Assembly: GCF_020906275.1 (NCBI RefSeq)
Contig: NZ_CP086727.1
Coordinates: 806,001 to 870,000, forward strand
From: Parasphingorhabdus litoris DSM 22379
GTDB lineage: Bacteria > Pseudomonadota > Alphaproteobacteria > Sphingomonadales > Sphingomonadaceae
DNA length: 64,000 nt
Direction of reading: 5' to 3'
Position 1 is the stretch's first letter. Each line of letters opens with the position of its first letter. This document shows positions 44,477 through 53,483 of the stretch, piece by piece. The notes beneath the pieces are model-generated. The model searched no databases. It was not told the origin of the DNA and saw only the letters and a program-made list of their open reading frames with translations. The position numbers were made by a program, and so were the translations under genes.

Positions 44477-45048
44477 TTGCGTAGTGCCTTGATAATATTA
44501 TTAACCGTCAAATCATGTGGCGCGTCATTGCCCGTAACGTGGTGATGAGCCATTGCATAAACTGGATTTCTCTTTGCGGCTAGATCGCGCAATATTGTCT
44601 CAGGATCACCGTTTTTTAAAAGCGGTCGCGTGTCGCGGCGCGATACGCGATTGACCAAAATGTCAATGTCTGCATCTAGCCATATCGCCGTTGCCTTGGA
44701 CAATATCAGCTCTCTGGTTTCGTCATTCATGAATGCGCCGCCGCCGGTGGCGATTACTTGACGATCCTCTTCCATAAGGCGCGCGATCACGCGACGTTCG
44801 CCATCGCGAAAATAATCTTCTCCAAATCGCTCAAAAATCTCGGCAATTTTCAAATCTGCTGCTTTTTCGATTTCCTCATCAGCATCGACGAAGGGCAAAT
44901 TCAACTTCTTGGCCAATCGGCGGCCGACGGTGGTTTTGCCAACACCCATTAAACCGATCAAAACCAACGGTTTATCGATCACTTTGCCACACTTCTCACC
45001 GGATTCTTCGGTGGATCGGTCAAAAGGGTCTTTCATGTTTTTGTCCAT
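44473..45048 (-). CDS. aroK: shikimate kinase
   Basis: The fifth shikimate step, ATP-dependent phosphorylation of shikimate. About 191 residues with the P-loop GLMGVGKTTVGRRLA, shikimate-binding DADEEIE, FRDGERRVIA and GGGAF, and the lid arginines in RRDTRPLL. The start is taken as ATG 45048; ATG 45036 is also possible and neither has a strong ribosome site. A much longer open frame extends upstream to 45300 but this is across the divergent small gene. It heads aroK-aroB. Confidence 0.94.
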   Translation of the reverse strand: MDKNMKDPFDRSTEESGEKCGKVIDKPLVLIGLMGVGKTTVGRRLAKKLNLPFVDADEEIEKAADLKIAEIFERFGEDYFRDGERRVIARLMEEDRQVIATGGGAFMNDETRELILSKATAIWLDADIDILVNRVSRRDTRPLLKNGDPETILRDLAAKRNPVYAMAHHHVTGNDAPHDLTVNNIIKALRK

Positions 45049-45141
45049 TGATGCAAAGGCTATACATAGGAAGCGATCGAGTGCAAAACCCAATGCGTTT
45101 GTAGCTGTAAATTTGATAACAAGAGAGTTAGTAGAACAAAG

Positions 45142-45276
45142 ATGTCGCGGAACTTGGTTTTTCTGATTGTCTTTCTGGTTGTTATAATTGGCGGGATGTT
45201 TCTTTTGGCTTCGATGGATGTGGAGCAGGAAATGCAACCAGTTGAAAAGCCCGTTATTGTCAAAGAGACGAACTAA
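45142..45276 (+). CDS. 44-residue single-pass membrane peptide
   Basis: A short gene starting with ATG at 45142, giving a protein that begins MSRNLVFLIVFLVVIIGG (one membrane helix, residues 4-23) and ends in a polar, partly acidic tail. It ends three bases before the start of the secreted linker protein, so it is probably co-transcribed with it. A short peptide in the operon leader with a clear hydrophobic segment is more likely real than chance, but there is no homologue to cite. Function unknown. Confidence 0.6.
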   Translation: MSRNLVFLIVFLVVIIGGMFLLASMDVEQEMQPVEKPVIVKETN

Positions 45277-45279
45277 GCT

Positions 45280-47139
45280 ATGCGCTTTCACCTGAAACAT
45301 ATATCTTTAGCCGCTGCTGGCACCGTGGCGCTTGCAGTGTCGTTACCAGTTCTGGGTCAGAGTTCGCCAGAATCTCTACTTCCGCCTGGTTTTGGCGATC
45401 CCGCTCCTGCGCCTGCTCCGACGCCAGCCCCCGCTCCTGCGCCCACACCTGCTCCAACGCCAACACCCGGTCCGGTCAGCAGCCCAACGCCGCCGCCGTC
45501 CAGCGGGCCAGATATTGGTGACTCCGATTCTTTGTCGGGTGTCGCGACATCTTCACCTTCGTCAATTCTGGACTTGGATGAAGATAGCGATTTGAGCGAG
45601 CTGGATGACGCCTTGCAGCCGCAATATTATCTGCCGGCAGGCGCGCGCCGTTCACTGAAGCAAATTGGAGTATTGACCGGCGATACAGGTGGTATCGCGG
45701 TGGATGGATTTGGTGCAGAAGGTGGACAATATCTCACTAATCTCATTACAAATCTGAACGGCCCAATAATTTCCCGCTGGGCATCGATCATGTTGCGCCG
45801 GACGCTGTTGAGCAAGGTGAACAGTCCAGAGAATGTAAATCCTGCTGATTGGGTTGCTGAACGCGCATGGCGGCTCTTGTTGATGGGTGAAGCAGACGCT
45901 GCCCGCTCGCTGGTGTTGAAGGTTGACGGAGGAAATTTCACTCCGCGGCTCTATGAAGTTGCGATGCAGGCCCATTTGGCAACGGCTGATCCCGCCGGAA
46001 TTTGCCCTTATGTCCAAGGTGGAGCAGACGTGAGTGATGCGCCAACGTGGATTATGTTCGGTCCCATTTGTGCGTCTTTCTCCGGAGAGCAAAGCAGAGC
46101 CTCTGCACTGTTAAACCGGGCACAGCAAAATAAAGTCGCCACTGGTATCGACTATCTGCTCGCGGAAAAAACCGTTGGTGCGGGTTTCCAAGGCCGCCGA
46201 GCGGTAACGATAAAGTGGGACGATATTGAATTTTTCAACAACTGGCGTTTTGGTTTAGGTGCGGCAACGGGAGTCGAGCCGCCTGATCGACTCTATGAAC
46301 AAGCTGGCCGCCATGTACAGGGGTGGCGGGCAAGGGCACCCATGTTGTCGCGCAATTCGCGAATGAAGGCAGCAGATACAGCGGCGGCTATCGGTACGCT
46401 GTCAAACAAGGCGATGGTCGATCTATATGCGGCGACCTATGATGATCCGGAGGCAAGCGACGATTTAAAAGCTCGGGCGTCCACCCTGCGTCGGGCTTAT
46501 ACTGACCCGACCTCTACGGGCCGCATTGATGCGATGCGTTCTTTATGGACTCGCTCTAACGGAGCTTTGACCTCATATTCGGCAAAAATTCTCACCGCAC
46601 GTGCCGCAGCGAGGATCCCGGCATCATCGAATCTGGAAGATAGCAGTGCGGATCTGATCGCATCAATGCTATCGGCTGGCTTGGACAGAAATGCAGCGAG
46701 TTGGTCGAATCAAGTGGAACCTGGCAGCAATGGTTGGGCTCTGTTGGCGGTGGGATCACCCAATCCCGTTGTCACAATTGACAACACGGCATTTGATGAA
46801 TTTGCGGATAATGATGAAAGCGCAGGGCAGTTGAAGAGCAGGTTCCTGTTGGCGTCTCTCGCTGGCTTGGGCCGTGAAGATGCGTCCACCATTGAGCGCT
46901 TGAGCAATGATCTCGACCTTGATCTTGATGAAACAACCAAATGGACGAGAGCAATAGAATCGGCCGCTCAGCGCGGACAGGCAGGCACGGTTGCCCTGTT
47001 GACTGCTGTTGGTATGCAGGGCCGGGACTGGAATGTCATGTCGCCACTCCATCTCTTCTATATTACTCGCTCATTGAAACGCGTTGGTATGGAAGCTGAA
47101 GCCCGGATGATTGCCGCAGAGGCTTTGACGCGAACATAA
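45280..47139 (+). CDS. secreted protein with Pro/Ala-rich linker
   Basis: A 619-residue protein not recognised as a named family. It has a signal peptide (about residues 1-27, ending VLGQ), a Pro/Ala/Thr linker at 41-77 and an acidic stretch (95-112), then a roughly 500-residue, mostly helical domain without known motifs, with several repeats of Leu/Ala-rich helices that could be TPR- or HEAT-like. Periplasmic or outer-surface location is likely. It follows the 44-residue gene and precedes xerD; the same neighbourhood is familiar from other sphingomonads. Role unknown. Confidence 0.7.
   Translation: MRFHLKHISLAAAGTVALAVSLPVLGQSSPESLLPPGFGDPAPAPAPTPAPAPAPTPAPTPTPGPVSSPTPPPSSGPDIGDSDSLSGVATSSPSSILDLDEDSDLSELDDALQPQYYLPAGARRSLKQIGVLTGDTGGIAVDGFGAEGGQYLTNLITNLNGPIISRWASIMLRRTLLSKVNSPENVNPADWVAERAWRLLLMGEADAARSLVLKVDGGNFTPRLYEVAMQAHLATADPAGICPYVQGGADVSDAPTWIMFGPICASFSGEQSRASALLNRAQQNKVATGIDYLLAEKTVGAGFQGRRAVTIKWDDIEFFNNWRFGLGAATGVEPPDRLYEQAGRHVQGWRARAPMLSRNSRMKAADTAAAIGTLSNKAMVDLYAATYDDPEASDDLKARASTLRRAYTDPTSTGRIDAMRSLWTRSNGALTSYSAKILTARAAARIPASSNLEDSSADLIASMLSAGLDRNAASWSNQVEPGSNGWALLAVGSPNPVVTIDNTAFDEFADNDESAGQLKSRFLLASLAGLGREDASTIERLSNDLDLDLDETTKWTRAIESAAQRGQAGTVALLTAVGMQGRDWNVMSPLHLFYITRSLKRVGMEAEARMIAAEALTRT
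45400..45510 (+). repeat. Pro/Ala/Thr codon repeat
   Basis: The stretch encodes repeated PAPAPTP-like units (residues 41-77 of the secreted protein). The DNA is an imperfect array of GCTCCTGCG/CCAACG-type six-base units. It is a flexible, probably wall- or membrane-spanning linker and could change length by slippage. Confidence 0.75.
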
Positions 47140-47198
47140 TCGCTGAAACAAGTTGCTGGACTTCCCATTGATACCGGCCATCGCTATCGTCGATCCAT

Positions 47199-48095
47199 AT
47201 GAGCAATGATGCTGCCTATATTGACCGATTTTTGGAAATGATGGCCGTCGAAGGCGGAGCTTCCGTCAACACATTGGCCGCTTATCGATCCGACCTGGAA
47301 CAGGCATCGAGCATAGCAAAGGGTTCACTGGCGAATGTCGATCAAATGGGCTTACAGGACATTGCTACGACCTGGAGCGACCTAAAGAATAACAGTGTGG
47401 CTCGCAAAGCCTCGTCTTTGCGGCGGTTTTTTGGATTTCTGGTTGAAGAAGGTTTTCGGGGAGATGATCCTTCCGATGCTCTTCCCAGGCCGGGTGGACA
47501 GCGTTCATTGCCCAAAATTTTGTCCCATGAGGAAATTGCAAAGCTGTTCGAAGCGATAGAAACCGGATCGGAGTCGACGGAGGCGAGACCAAATGACGTA
47601 CGACTGGCTGCTCTTGTCGAACTTTTATACGGTTCGGGTCTCAGAGCCAGTGAATTGGTTGCCTTGCCACGTAAATCGGTAATGGCAGATCGTCCGTTTT
47701 TGATTATCAGCGGCAAGGGAGGAAAGGAACGCCTGGTCCCTATTTCGGATCGCGCGCGGGAAGCAATTAGAAAATGGGCCGATTATGTTGATCCAGCGGA
47801 AAAATATCTTTTTCCATCACGAACGGGTCACCTTAGCCGTGTAAGACTATTTCAGATTATCAAAGGACTGGCTTCCAAAGCTGGCATCAATCCCAGGAAA
47901 ATCAGCCCTCATGTTTTGCGGCACGCGTTTGCAACACATTTGTTGGAAGGGGGAGCGGACCTCCGTGCTTTGCAAACATTGTTGGGGCACAGCGATATAA
48001 GTACCACCCAGATATACACGCATGTCGATAGTGCTCGACTGGTTGAGCTGGTAAATAGCCGACATCCACTAGGCCGTCATCATCTCTCGCGTTGA
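47199..48095 (+). CDS. xerD: site-specific tyrosine recombinase XerD
   Basis: A 298-residue integrase-type recombinase that resolves chromosome dimers at dif with XerC. The N-terminal SAM-like domain begins FLEMMAVEGGASVNTLAAYRSDL. The catalytic set is complete: Arg in GSGLRASELVAL (near 150), Lys in GKGGKERLVP, HVLRHAFATHL (His-x-x-Arg near 238-241), His in LLGHSDIS and the nucleophile Tyr in TQIYTHVD near 273. XerD fits better than XerC by the conserved LLEGGADLRALQ region and by its place next to accA and aroK, but no search was made. Confidence 0.9.
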   Translation: MSNDAAYIDRFLEMMAVEGGASVNTLAAYRSDLEQASSIAKGSLANVDQMGLQDIATTWSDLKNNSVARKASSLRRFFGFLVEEGFRGDDPSDALPRPGGQRSLPKILSHEEIAKLFEAIETGSESTEARPNDVRLAALVELLYGSGLRASELVALPRKSVMADRPFLIISGKGGKERLVPISDRAREAIRKWADYVDPAEKYLFPSRTGHLSRVRLFQIIKGLASKAGINPRKISPHVLRHAFATHLLEGGADLRALQTLLGHSDISTTQIYTHVDSARLVELVNSRHPLGRHHLSR

Positions 48096-48126
48096 CGTTT
48101 TTGTCTGGCGGTTCTAACCGAATATC

Positions 48127-49074
48127 ATGACATCTTTCCTCGATTTTGAAAAACCGATTGCCGCCCTTGAATCGCGGATTATTGAACTTCGTGAGACGGC
48201 GGACGAAGGCTCATTCGACATTGAGTCCGAAATTGCAAAATTACAGGCCAAATCGGCAAAAATGCTCAAGGATACTTATTCGAGTCTGACCCCTTGGCAG
48301 AAGACCCAGGTGGCCCGTCATCCAGAGCGTCCGCATTTCAAGGACTTTGCTGCGAAATTGTTCGACGAATTTATACCCCTCGGAGGTGATCGGAACTTTG
48401 GTGACGACCAGGCTATTATTGGCGGCTTCGCCAAAATGGGTGAGCAACGGCTCCTCGTCATAGGGCATGAAAAGGGTGACGATACAGAAAGCCGGTTGCG
48501 ACATAATTTCGGAATGGGAAAGCCGGAAGGCTATCGAAAAGCCATCAGGTTAATGGATATCGCGGACAGGTTTTCTTTGCCTGTTGTGACTTTGGTGGAT
48601 ACTTCAGGCGCATTTCCCGGCGTTTCAGCAGAAGAGCGCGGACAAGCCGAGGCCATTGCGCGCTCGACGGAAAAATGCCTCTCGCTTGGCGTACCAATGG
48701 TGGCGGTCATAGTCGGTGAAGGCGGTTCTGGTGGTGCTGTGGCGCTGGCCGCAGCAGAACGCGTGTTAATGTTGGAACATGCGGTTTATTCGGTCATATC
48801 TCCAGAAGGCTGTGCATCAATATTATGGCGCACCGGCGACAAGGCCGATGTCGCAGCAGATGCGATGAAAATCACGGCGCAAAACCTTAAAAAGCTCGAT
48901 GTCATTGACCGTATCGTGAAAGAACCTGTTGGTGGCGCGCATCGAGACGCTCGACTGTGCATTGCCAATTTGGGTAAGGCTATTGCCGAAGAAATCGAAG
49001 CCTTAAAAGGATTGGATAGAAAGGAATTACGTGCCATGCGCCGCGAAAAATTCCTCAAAATCGGCTCTCTATAG
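48127..49074 (+). CDS. accA: acetyl-CoA carboxylase carboxyltransferase subunit alpha
   Basis: With AccD it forms the carboxyltransferase that makes malonyl-CoA from acetyl-CoA and carboxybiotin. The 315 residues show [11 protein letters not shown] in the N-terminal helices, [84 protein letters not shown] as the active-site crotonase-like blocks. Length normal. The start lies 31 bp after xerD. Confidence 0.96.
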   Translation: MTSFLDFEKPIAALESRIIELRETADEGSFDIESEIAKLQAKSAKMLKDTYSSLTPWQKTQVARHPERPHFKDFAAKLFDEFIPLGGDRNFGDDQAIIGGFAKMGEQRLLVIGHEKGDDTESRLRHNFGMGKPEGYRKAIRLMDIADRFSLPVVTLVDTSGAFPGVSAEERGQAEAIARSTEKCLSLGVPMVAVIVGEGGSGGAVALAAAERVLMLEHAVYSVISPEGCASILWRTGDKADVAADAMKITAQNLKKLDVIDRIVKEPVGGAHRDARLCIANLGKAIAEEIEALKGLDRKELRAMRREKFLKIGSL

Positions 49075-49196
49075 CTTCTGAAGCAACAGATTATGTAATG
49101 AAATCAGGCTCATCTGAGCGTTGGCTACGCTATTTTACATACGCTGCTCTTCCGCTGAACCGCGCTGTCATATACATTGTCGGCAAGGAGAGTCTG

Positions 49197-50708
49197 ATGA
49201 GAACCATATCCAAAAAATTTCTTTCGACTGCAGCGATACTATCATTGGTGGCTTGCGGCGGCTCGGGTGCTGATGCTGGCTCAGTTGAGTCAGCTGGCAG
49301 TCGCTCGTCAAGCGAGCAAGGCGAAGTAAGATCGATTTCCGCCAAGGACAAGCGTCAGGGAGCTGAAGCTCATCCGCAACTGCTGCAGGAATTTGGAGGC
49401 GCTTATACTGGTCCTCAGAGCGCATATGTTGTTCGGATTGGTCAGGATATTGCGGTACAATCAGGTTTGGGTGATGCGCGCAGTGATTTTACCGTCACAT
49501 TACTCAACAGCCCCGTGAACAACGCTTTCGCCATACCAGGGGGGTATGTCTATTTGACGCGACAGCTTATGGCTTTGATGAATGATGAAGCGGAAATGGC
49601 CGGGGTTCTGGGACACGAAGTTGGCCATGTCGCTGCTGAACATGGCAGGAAAAGGCAAAAAGCAGCAAAGCGAAATAGTCTTCTGGGTGCTTTGGGTCAG
49701 ATTGGCGCGGCCGTGTTGCTGGGAGACTCTGCTCTGGGGAAGTTAGGTCAGGAGGTATTTGGCACCGGTAGCCAGTTGTTGACACTTCGATATTCGAGGA
49801 AACAAGAATATGAAGCAGATGATCTTGGTATAAGATATCTGGCATCCGCAGGATATGCCCCTGATGCACTATCGACCATGCTAGAGTCCCTTGCGGCGCA
49901 ATCGGCAATTGATGCGCGAGTGGCTGGCCGGGATGCAAGAGGTGTACCTGAATGGGCAAGTACGCACCCCAATCCGGTGCAACGAGTTTCGCGAGCCGCA
50001 AAAAATGCTGGAAAACTAGGAGTTTCAGGAGGCGTTCGCAATCGCGAGGCGTTTTTGAAAAATGTTGATGGAATTCTTTATGGCGATGACCCGAAACAAG
50101 GCGTGATTGAGGGCAACAGCTTTCTACATCCCGATCTTAAGTTGAAATTCACAGTGCCTAATGGTTTTGCAATGCAAAATGGAACCAGGGCAGTGACCAT
50201 CAACGGATCTGCTGGTCAGGGTCAATTTACGACAGGACCCTATAATGGCAATATGACAACCTATATTGATAACGCATTCAAGGCCTTGTCTGGCAAGGGG
50301 CAGAATATTTCATATGGGGAAATTCAAAGGACAACAGTCAACGGCCTGCCGGTATCCTATGCAATTGGACGGGTGAATAGCCGCAGTGGCCAAGTTGATG
50401 TGACGGTTTTTGCTTATGAATTTTCGAAAACCAGTGCTTTTCACTTCGCGACATTGGCCCCAGCCGGAAGAGCGTCAGTCTTTTCCTCAATGTATGACAG
50501 TGTAAGGCGATTAACGGCAAAGGAAGCAGCGGCTATCAAGCCACGAAAAATTGATGTTGTGACGGTGAGGCGTGGTGATACGATTGACAGTCTTGCGAGC
50601 AAAATGGCCTATACCAGCTATCAGAAGGATCGTTTTCTGGTGTTGAACCGAATGCGTTCTACCGACAGTCTTCGCGCAGGTCAGAAAGTGAAGATCGTTA
50701 CCTACTGA
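49197..50708 (+). CDS. M48 family zinc metallopeptidase lipoprotein with LysM-like C-terminus
   Basis: A 503-residue protein with a lipoprotein signal (LSLVAC, cysteine near residue 20). The M48 domain has NAFAIPGGYVYLTRQLM, the zinc motif HEVGH near residue 140 with the third ligand in YEADDLGIRYL, and ends near THPNP-x-RV. A C-terminal extension (after about residue 300) ends VTVRRGDTIDSLASKM, a LysM-like repeat that could bind peptidoglycan. AAGGAG precedes the ATG at 49197. Probably a periplasmic quality-control protease of the BepA/YfgC type. Confidence 0.87.
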   Translation: MRTISKKFLSTAAILSLVACGGSGADAGSVESAGSRSSSEQGEVRSISAKDKRQGAEAHPQLLQEFGGAYTGPQSAYVVRIGQDIAVQSGLGDARSDFTVTLLNSPVNNAFAIPGGYVYLTRQLMALMNDEAEMAGVLGHEVGHVAAEHGRKRQKAAKRNSLLGALGQIGAAVLLGDSALGKLGQEVFGTGSQLLTLRYSRKQEYEADDLGIRYLASAGYAPDALSTMLESLAAQSAIDARVAGRDARGVPEWASTHPNPVQRVSRAAKNAGKLGVSGGVRNREAFLKNVDGILYGDDPKQGVIEGNSFLHPDLKLKFTVPNGFAMQNGTRAVTINGSAGQGQFTTGPYNGNMTTYIDNAFKALSGKGQNISYGEIQRTTVNGLPVSYAIGRVNSRSGQVDVTVFAYEFSKTSAFHFATLAPAGRASVFSSMYDSVRRLTAKEAAAIKPRKIDVVTVRRGDTIDSLASKMAYTSYQKDRFLVLNRMRSTDSLRAGQKVKIVTY

Positions 50709-50737
50709 GTTGATCTGAATTGATCAGTTGCGCAGGC

Positions 50738-50773
50738 ACAAAAAAAGACGGCAGCCTTTGCAGGCTGCCGTCC
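50738..50773 (-). terminator. intrinsic terminator of the Flp pilin genes
   Basis: GACGGCAGCCT (50747-50757) pairs perfectly with AGGCTGCCGTC (50762-50772) around a four-base loop. On the minus strand the stem is followed by a run of about seven T, so it ends transcription from the pilin side; it also lies 30 bp after the convergent M48 gene. Confidence 0.88.
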
Positions 50774-50796
50774 CGAAATTCAAATTAATCCGAAGA

Positions 50797-50961
50797 TTAA
50801 CCAGCCATTTCTTCTTCAACTTCGTTGAAGGTGTTGCTGAGGGTATTACCCAACTCACCCATTGCAACGATAGCTGCAACAGCGATCAGAGCAGCGATCA
50901 GGCCATATTCAATAGCCGTTGCGCCTTCTTCGTTCTTAAACATTTTACGTACGAGTTTCAT
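50797..50961 (-). CDS. Flp family type IVb pilin, copy 1
   Basis: A 54-residue prepilin. The class III processing site reads EEGATAIEYGLIAALIAV: cleavage after Gly leaves Ala at +1 and Glu at +5, as in Flp pilins, followed by one hydrophobic helix and a short acidic tail. GGAG precedes the ATG at 50961; a longer frame to 50991 is not favoured. It is immediately followed by the terminator. No prepilin peptidase or tad secretion genes lie in the window. Confidence 0.9.
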   Translation of the reverse strand: MKLVRKMFKNEEGATAIEYGLIAALIAVAAIVAMGELGNTLSNTFNEVEEEMAG

Positions 50962-51075
50962 GTCTGGTCTCCTATATTTGACAAACTTCACTTACCCAAT
51001 CAAACCCTAAACTCGGGCCGATATTGATCACACTAATTCAGAAAACTTTCTAAATGTTTAATGGCATACGGCCGT

Positions 51076-51246
51076 TTAGGAATTCTCGACTACTTCATCA
51101 GCCACTGTATTCCACATGTTTCCGGTCGAATTTGCCACACCGCTAATCGCCACAATTGCGGTGATCGCGATAAGTGCCAAAATCAGACCATATTCCACGG
51201 CCGTCGCCCCCTGTTCCGAGCGATATAATTTTTTAAACAGTCCCAT
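51076..51246 (-). CDS. Flp family type IVb pilin, copy 2
   Basis: A 56-residue prepilin upstream of copy 1. It starts MGLFKKLYRSEQGATAVEYG, with Gly | Ala and Glu at +5, then the hydrophobic LILALIAITAIVAI and a polar tail ending in ENS. GAGAGGG lies a few bases before the ATG. The core matches copy 1 (EGATAIEYGLIAALIAV) though the tails differ, indicating an old tandem duplication. A gap of about 115 bp separates the two genes. Confidence 0.9.
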   Translation of the reverse strand: MGLFKKLYRSEQGATAVEYGLILALIAITAIVAISGVANSTGNMWNTVADEVVENS

Positions 51247-51341
51247 TATATCCCTCTCTTCACATCAAAAGTTCTGCTAAGTTGCGAACGAGCCGTTTCT
51301 CACAGAAAGGGATTAACAAAATCCTTACATCACAAAAAAAA

Positions 51342-51752
51342 GTGGAAAATAATCCGACATACCTGTTTGTCGTTGCCGCTGCTCTCATCGATGAAAAGAA
51401 GAATATTCTGGTGCAACAGCGCCCGGAAGGAAAGCCAATGGCTGGCCTCTGGGAGTTCCCCGGAGGCAAGGTTGAAGCTGCCGAAACGCCGGAAGTTGCG
51501 CTTGTCCGTGAATTGAAAGAAGAGCTCGGCTTGTCTATCGATGCGCAGACTTTGAAGCCGGTTGCATTTGCCAGTGAACCCCTTGGCGCGAATCATCTGC
51601 TGCTATTGCTTTATACGTGTCATGAATGGACGGGGCGGCCACAGAATCTCGAAGCCACGGCCATGCAATGGGTTCCGGTACACCAACTACGCCATCTTGA
51701 AATGCCACCAGCTGACCAGCCCTTGGTTGAGCAGCTGCTCTTAGCTTTGTAG
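51342..51752 (+). CDS. mutT: MutT-type Nudix hydrolase (8-oxo-dGTP diphosphatase)
   Basis: A Nudix protein that removes oxidised (8-oxo-)dGTP from the nucleotide pool. The complete Nudix box G-x5-E-x7-REUxEExGU is present as GKVEAAETPEVALVRELKEELGL (landmark, about residues 40-62), preceded by GLWEFPG. The start GTG at 51342 (reading MENNPTYLFVVAAALID) is chosen from family pattern; an earlier TTG at 51282 adds 20 unlike residues. Neither has a strong ribosome site. The last 12 bases overlap the end of the convergent methyltransferase gene. Confidence 0.82.
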   Translation: MENNPTYLFVVAAALIDEKKNILVQQRPEGKPMAGLWEFPGGKVEAAETPEVALVRELKEELGLSIDAQTLKPVAFASEPLGANHLLLLLYTCHEWTGRPQNLEATAMQWVPVHQLRHLEMPPADQPLVEQLLLAL

Positions 51753-52613
51753 ATCAGTCTTGTTTGTGAGTGCTGTCTTGAGCGATGTCTGACCAGAACC
51801 ACGGCGAGCCGGTTTTGGTTGACCGGGATGGGGTGCCCAGGCGCACAAATATATCAACTCGATATGCTCAGTTGTTTTTCCTTCGGTATCCGCTTGTTCT
51901 TTAAACAAACGCTTTGCTTCGCTGTAAACGCTACGCGAAATTGGGTGGGTATCACCATCTAAGGCGTTGCTGCCGCCCATATCCCTGATATCACCGATCA
52001 ACTTGCTCCAGTCGGCATATCTAAGGTTCAGACCATCACTATCTATCACGGGTAACGTCAGTCCCACTCGGGAAACGAGATCACCAATCGTTCTGATATC
52101 AATTTGAGGATGAATATGTGGCGCGACCGAATCGCCTTCGGCCTGCATCATTAAAGACTTCAAGGTCGTAAGGCTTTCAGCACCAACGAAAGCGGCAAGT
52201 AATAAGCCATCAGGTTTCAAAATACGGCGTGTCAGCGTTAAAGCGCCAGGCAAGTCATTCACGCTGTCCAGAGCACCCACGTTGATAACAAGGTCAAAGC
52301 TTTGATCGACAAAAGGTAAGCGATCTTCATCACATTGTATGCCTCGTGCTGCAGCAGCGGCATCGAATCCAGCATCAGCGGCGATTGTTTCAATCTGCAT
52401 ATCATTCAGCACTGCAGCGAGAACATGACTGGCTTGGCCAATCAACAAACATTTTTTGAAGTCTCTTTTTATAAGAGAAAGCCGATCCAATATCTCTTCA
52501 GACATTATTTGGCCGATGAAATCTTTGCCTTGAGTGCGCCTAAAAGAACGATCGCGGAACCGACGCCGCCGTTCGCGATTGAATAACTCCTTGGGATCAG
52601 TTGCATTTTGCAT
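51741..52613 (-). CDS. NDUFAF5-like SAM-dependent methyltransferase
   Basis: A 290-residue class I methyltransferase-fold protein. It begins with an arginine-rich LFNRERRRRFRDRSF that resembles the start of mitochondrial NDUFAF5, then CLLIGQASHVLAAVL as motif I, and LPFVDQSFDLVINVGALDSVNDLPGAL with TLTRRILKPDGLLLAAFVG in the later motifs. NDUFAF5 hydroxylates an arginine of complex I; related alphaproteobacterial proteins are common beside comF. The glycine-rich motif I is weak (IGQAS), so SAM binding or activity is uncertain. It diverges from comF by 40 bp. Confidence 0.82.
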   Translation of the reverse strand: MQNATDPKELFNRERRRRFRDRSFRRTQGKDFIGQIMSEEILDRLSLIKRDFKKCLLIGQASHVLAAVLNDMQIETIAADAGFDAAAAARGIQCDEDRLPFVDQSFDLVINVGALDSVNDLPGALTLTRRILKPDGLLLAAFVGAESLTTLKSLMMQAEGDSVAPHIHPQIDIRTIGDLVSRVGLTLPVIDSDGLNLRYADWSKLIGDIRDMGGSNALDGDTHPISRSVYSEAKRLFKEQADTEGKTTEHIELIYLCAWAPHPGQPKPARRGSGQTSLKTALTNKTDLQS

Positions 52614-52653
52614 ATGGTCTTGTGCCTATGAGACGAACAGGCGACAAGGATTA

Positions 52654-53394
52654 ATGAGATTTTTGTCGGCCCTGATGAAAACGATCATTGATTTCGCTCT
52701 GCCGCCGCGCTGCCCGATTTGTGGTGTGACTGTTGAAGCAGATAATCGGTTTTGTTTGGCCTGCTGGCAAGACCTGAATTTTCTAAGCGAGCCTTGGTGT
52801 TCATCTTGCGGGAAACCATTTGCTTTTGCCCAAGCTGAGGGCGCTCAATGTGTGTCTTGCATACAGCGAAGTCCAGAGCATGATGGCGTCCGCGCGGTCG
52901 TTGAATATGACGATAAAAGCAGCCTTCTGGCCATGCGCCTGAAATATGGAGTTCGTTTGGGTTTAGCAGAGCTTATTGCGCAGCATATGCAAAGGTTTTT
53001 GCCGGAGGTTCCGAAGGATACCCTCATTGTTCCCGTTCCGCTGCATCGCTGGCGTTTGTGGTCTCGCGGCTTTAACCAGTCGGTGCTCATCGGGAAGGCG
53101 CTCGCCAAAAGAAACTCCCTTGAGATGCACAGCAAAATTCTTCTCCGCAAAAGTGCCACGCCACCATTGCGGTCCATGTCTGCGAAAAAGCGGCGGAAGA
53201 TAGTCGGTAACGCATTTCGAATCTCATCTGGTGCCGAACGTCAGATCGCTGGAAAAACGATAATATTGGTTGATGATGTTTACACAACAGGCTCTACCGC
53301 CAATGCTTGTGCCAAGATACTCAAGGGATCGGGAGCTACCAGAGTTTTGGTTTATTGTTGGGCAAGAGTTCTGACGGACTATGACAAGCCCTGA
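52654..53394 (+). CDS. comF: ComF family amidophosphoribosyltransferase-like protein
   Basis: A 246-residue protein. A double zinc ribbon opens it (CPIC...CLAC and CSSCGK...CVSC) and the phosphoribosyltransferase domain follows, with VPVPLHRWRLWSRGFNQS and the PRPP loop IILVDDVYTTGSTANAC. ComF proteins support DNA uptake in competent bacteria, but in alphaproteobacteria they are kept widely without competence. AAGGA precedes the ATG at 52654. It heads the comF-grxC-nitrilase-DUF1178 run. Confidence 0.9.
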   Translation: MRFLSALMKTIIDFALPPRCPICGVTVEADNRFCLACWQDLNFLSEPWCSSCGKPFAFAQAEGAQCVSCIQRSPEHDGVRAVVEYDDKSSLLAMRLKYGVRLGLAELIAQHMQRFLPEVPKDTLIVPVPLHRWRLWSRGFNQSVLIGKALAKRNSLEMHSKILLRKSATPPLRSMSAKKRRKIVGNAFRISSGAERQIAGKTIILVDDVYTTGSTANACAKILKGSGATRVLVYCWARVLTDYDKP

Positions 53395-53483
53395 TGAATG
53401 CTGTGGTTCTGCTCTAAGAGAGTTGATTTAATATGTGATCACGCCCATTTGCAGAACAAGCAGAGAAATAATGGAATGTCGTT

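Noticed and set aside
44473-45300. Longer 275-residue version of shikimate kinase
   Set aside because: The extra 84 residues overlap the divergent small gene and have a hydrophobic, Asn/His-rich composition unlike AroK N-termini; starts at 45048 or 45036 fit the family.
51282-51341. N-terminal extension of MutT, with a half LexA-like site GTTC-N7-TTGC upstream
   Set aside because: The second half-site has a mismatch, and the extension is unlike MutT proteins and begins from a TTG without a ribosome site.
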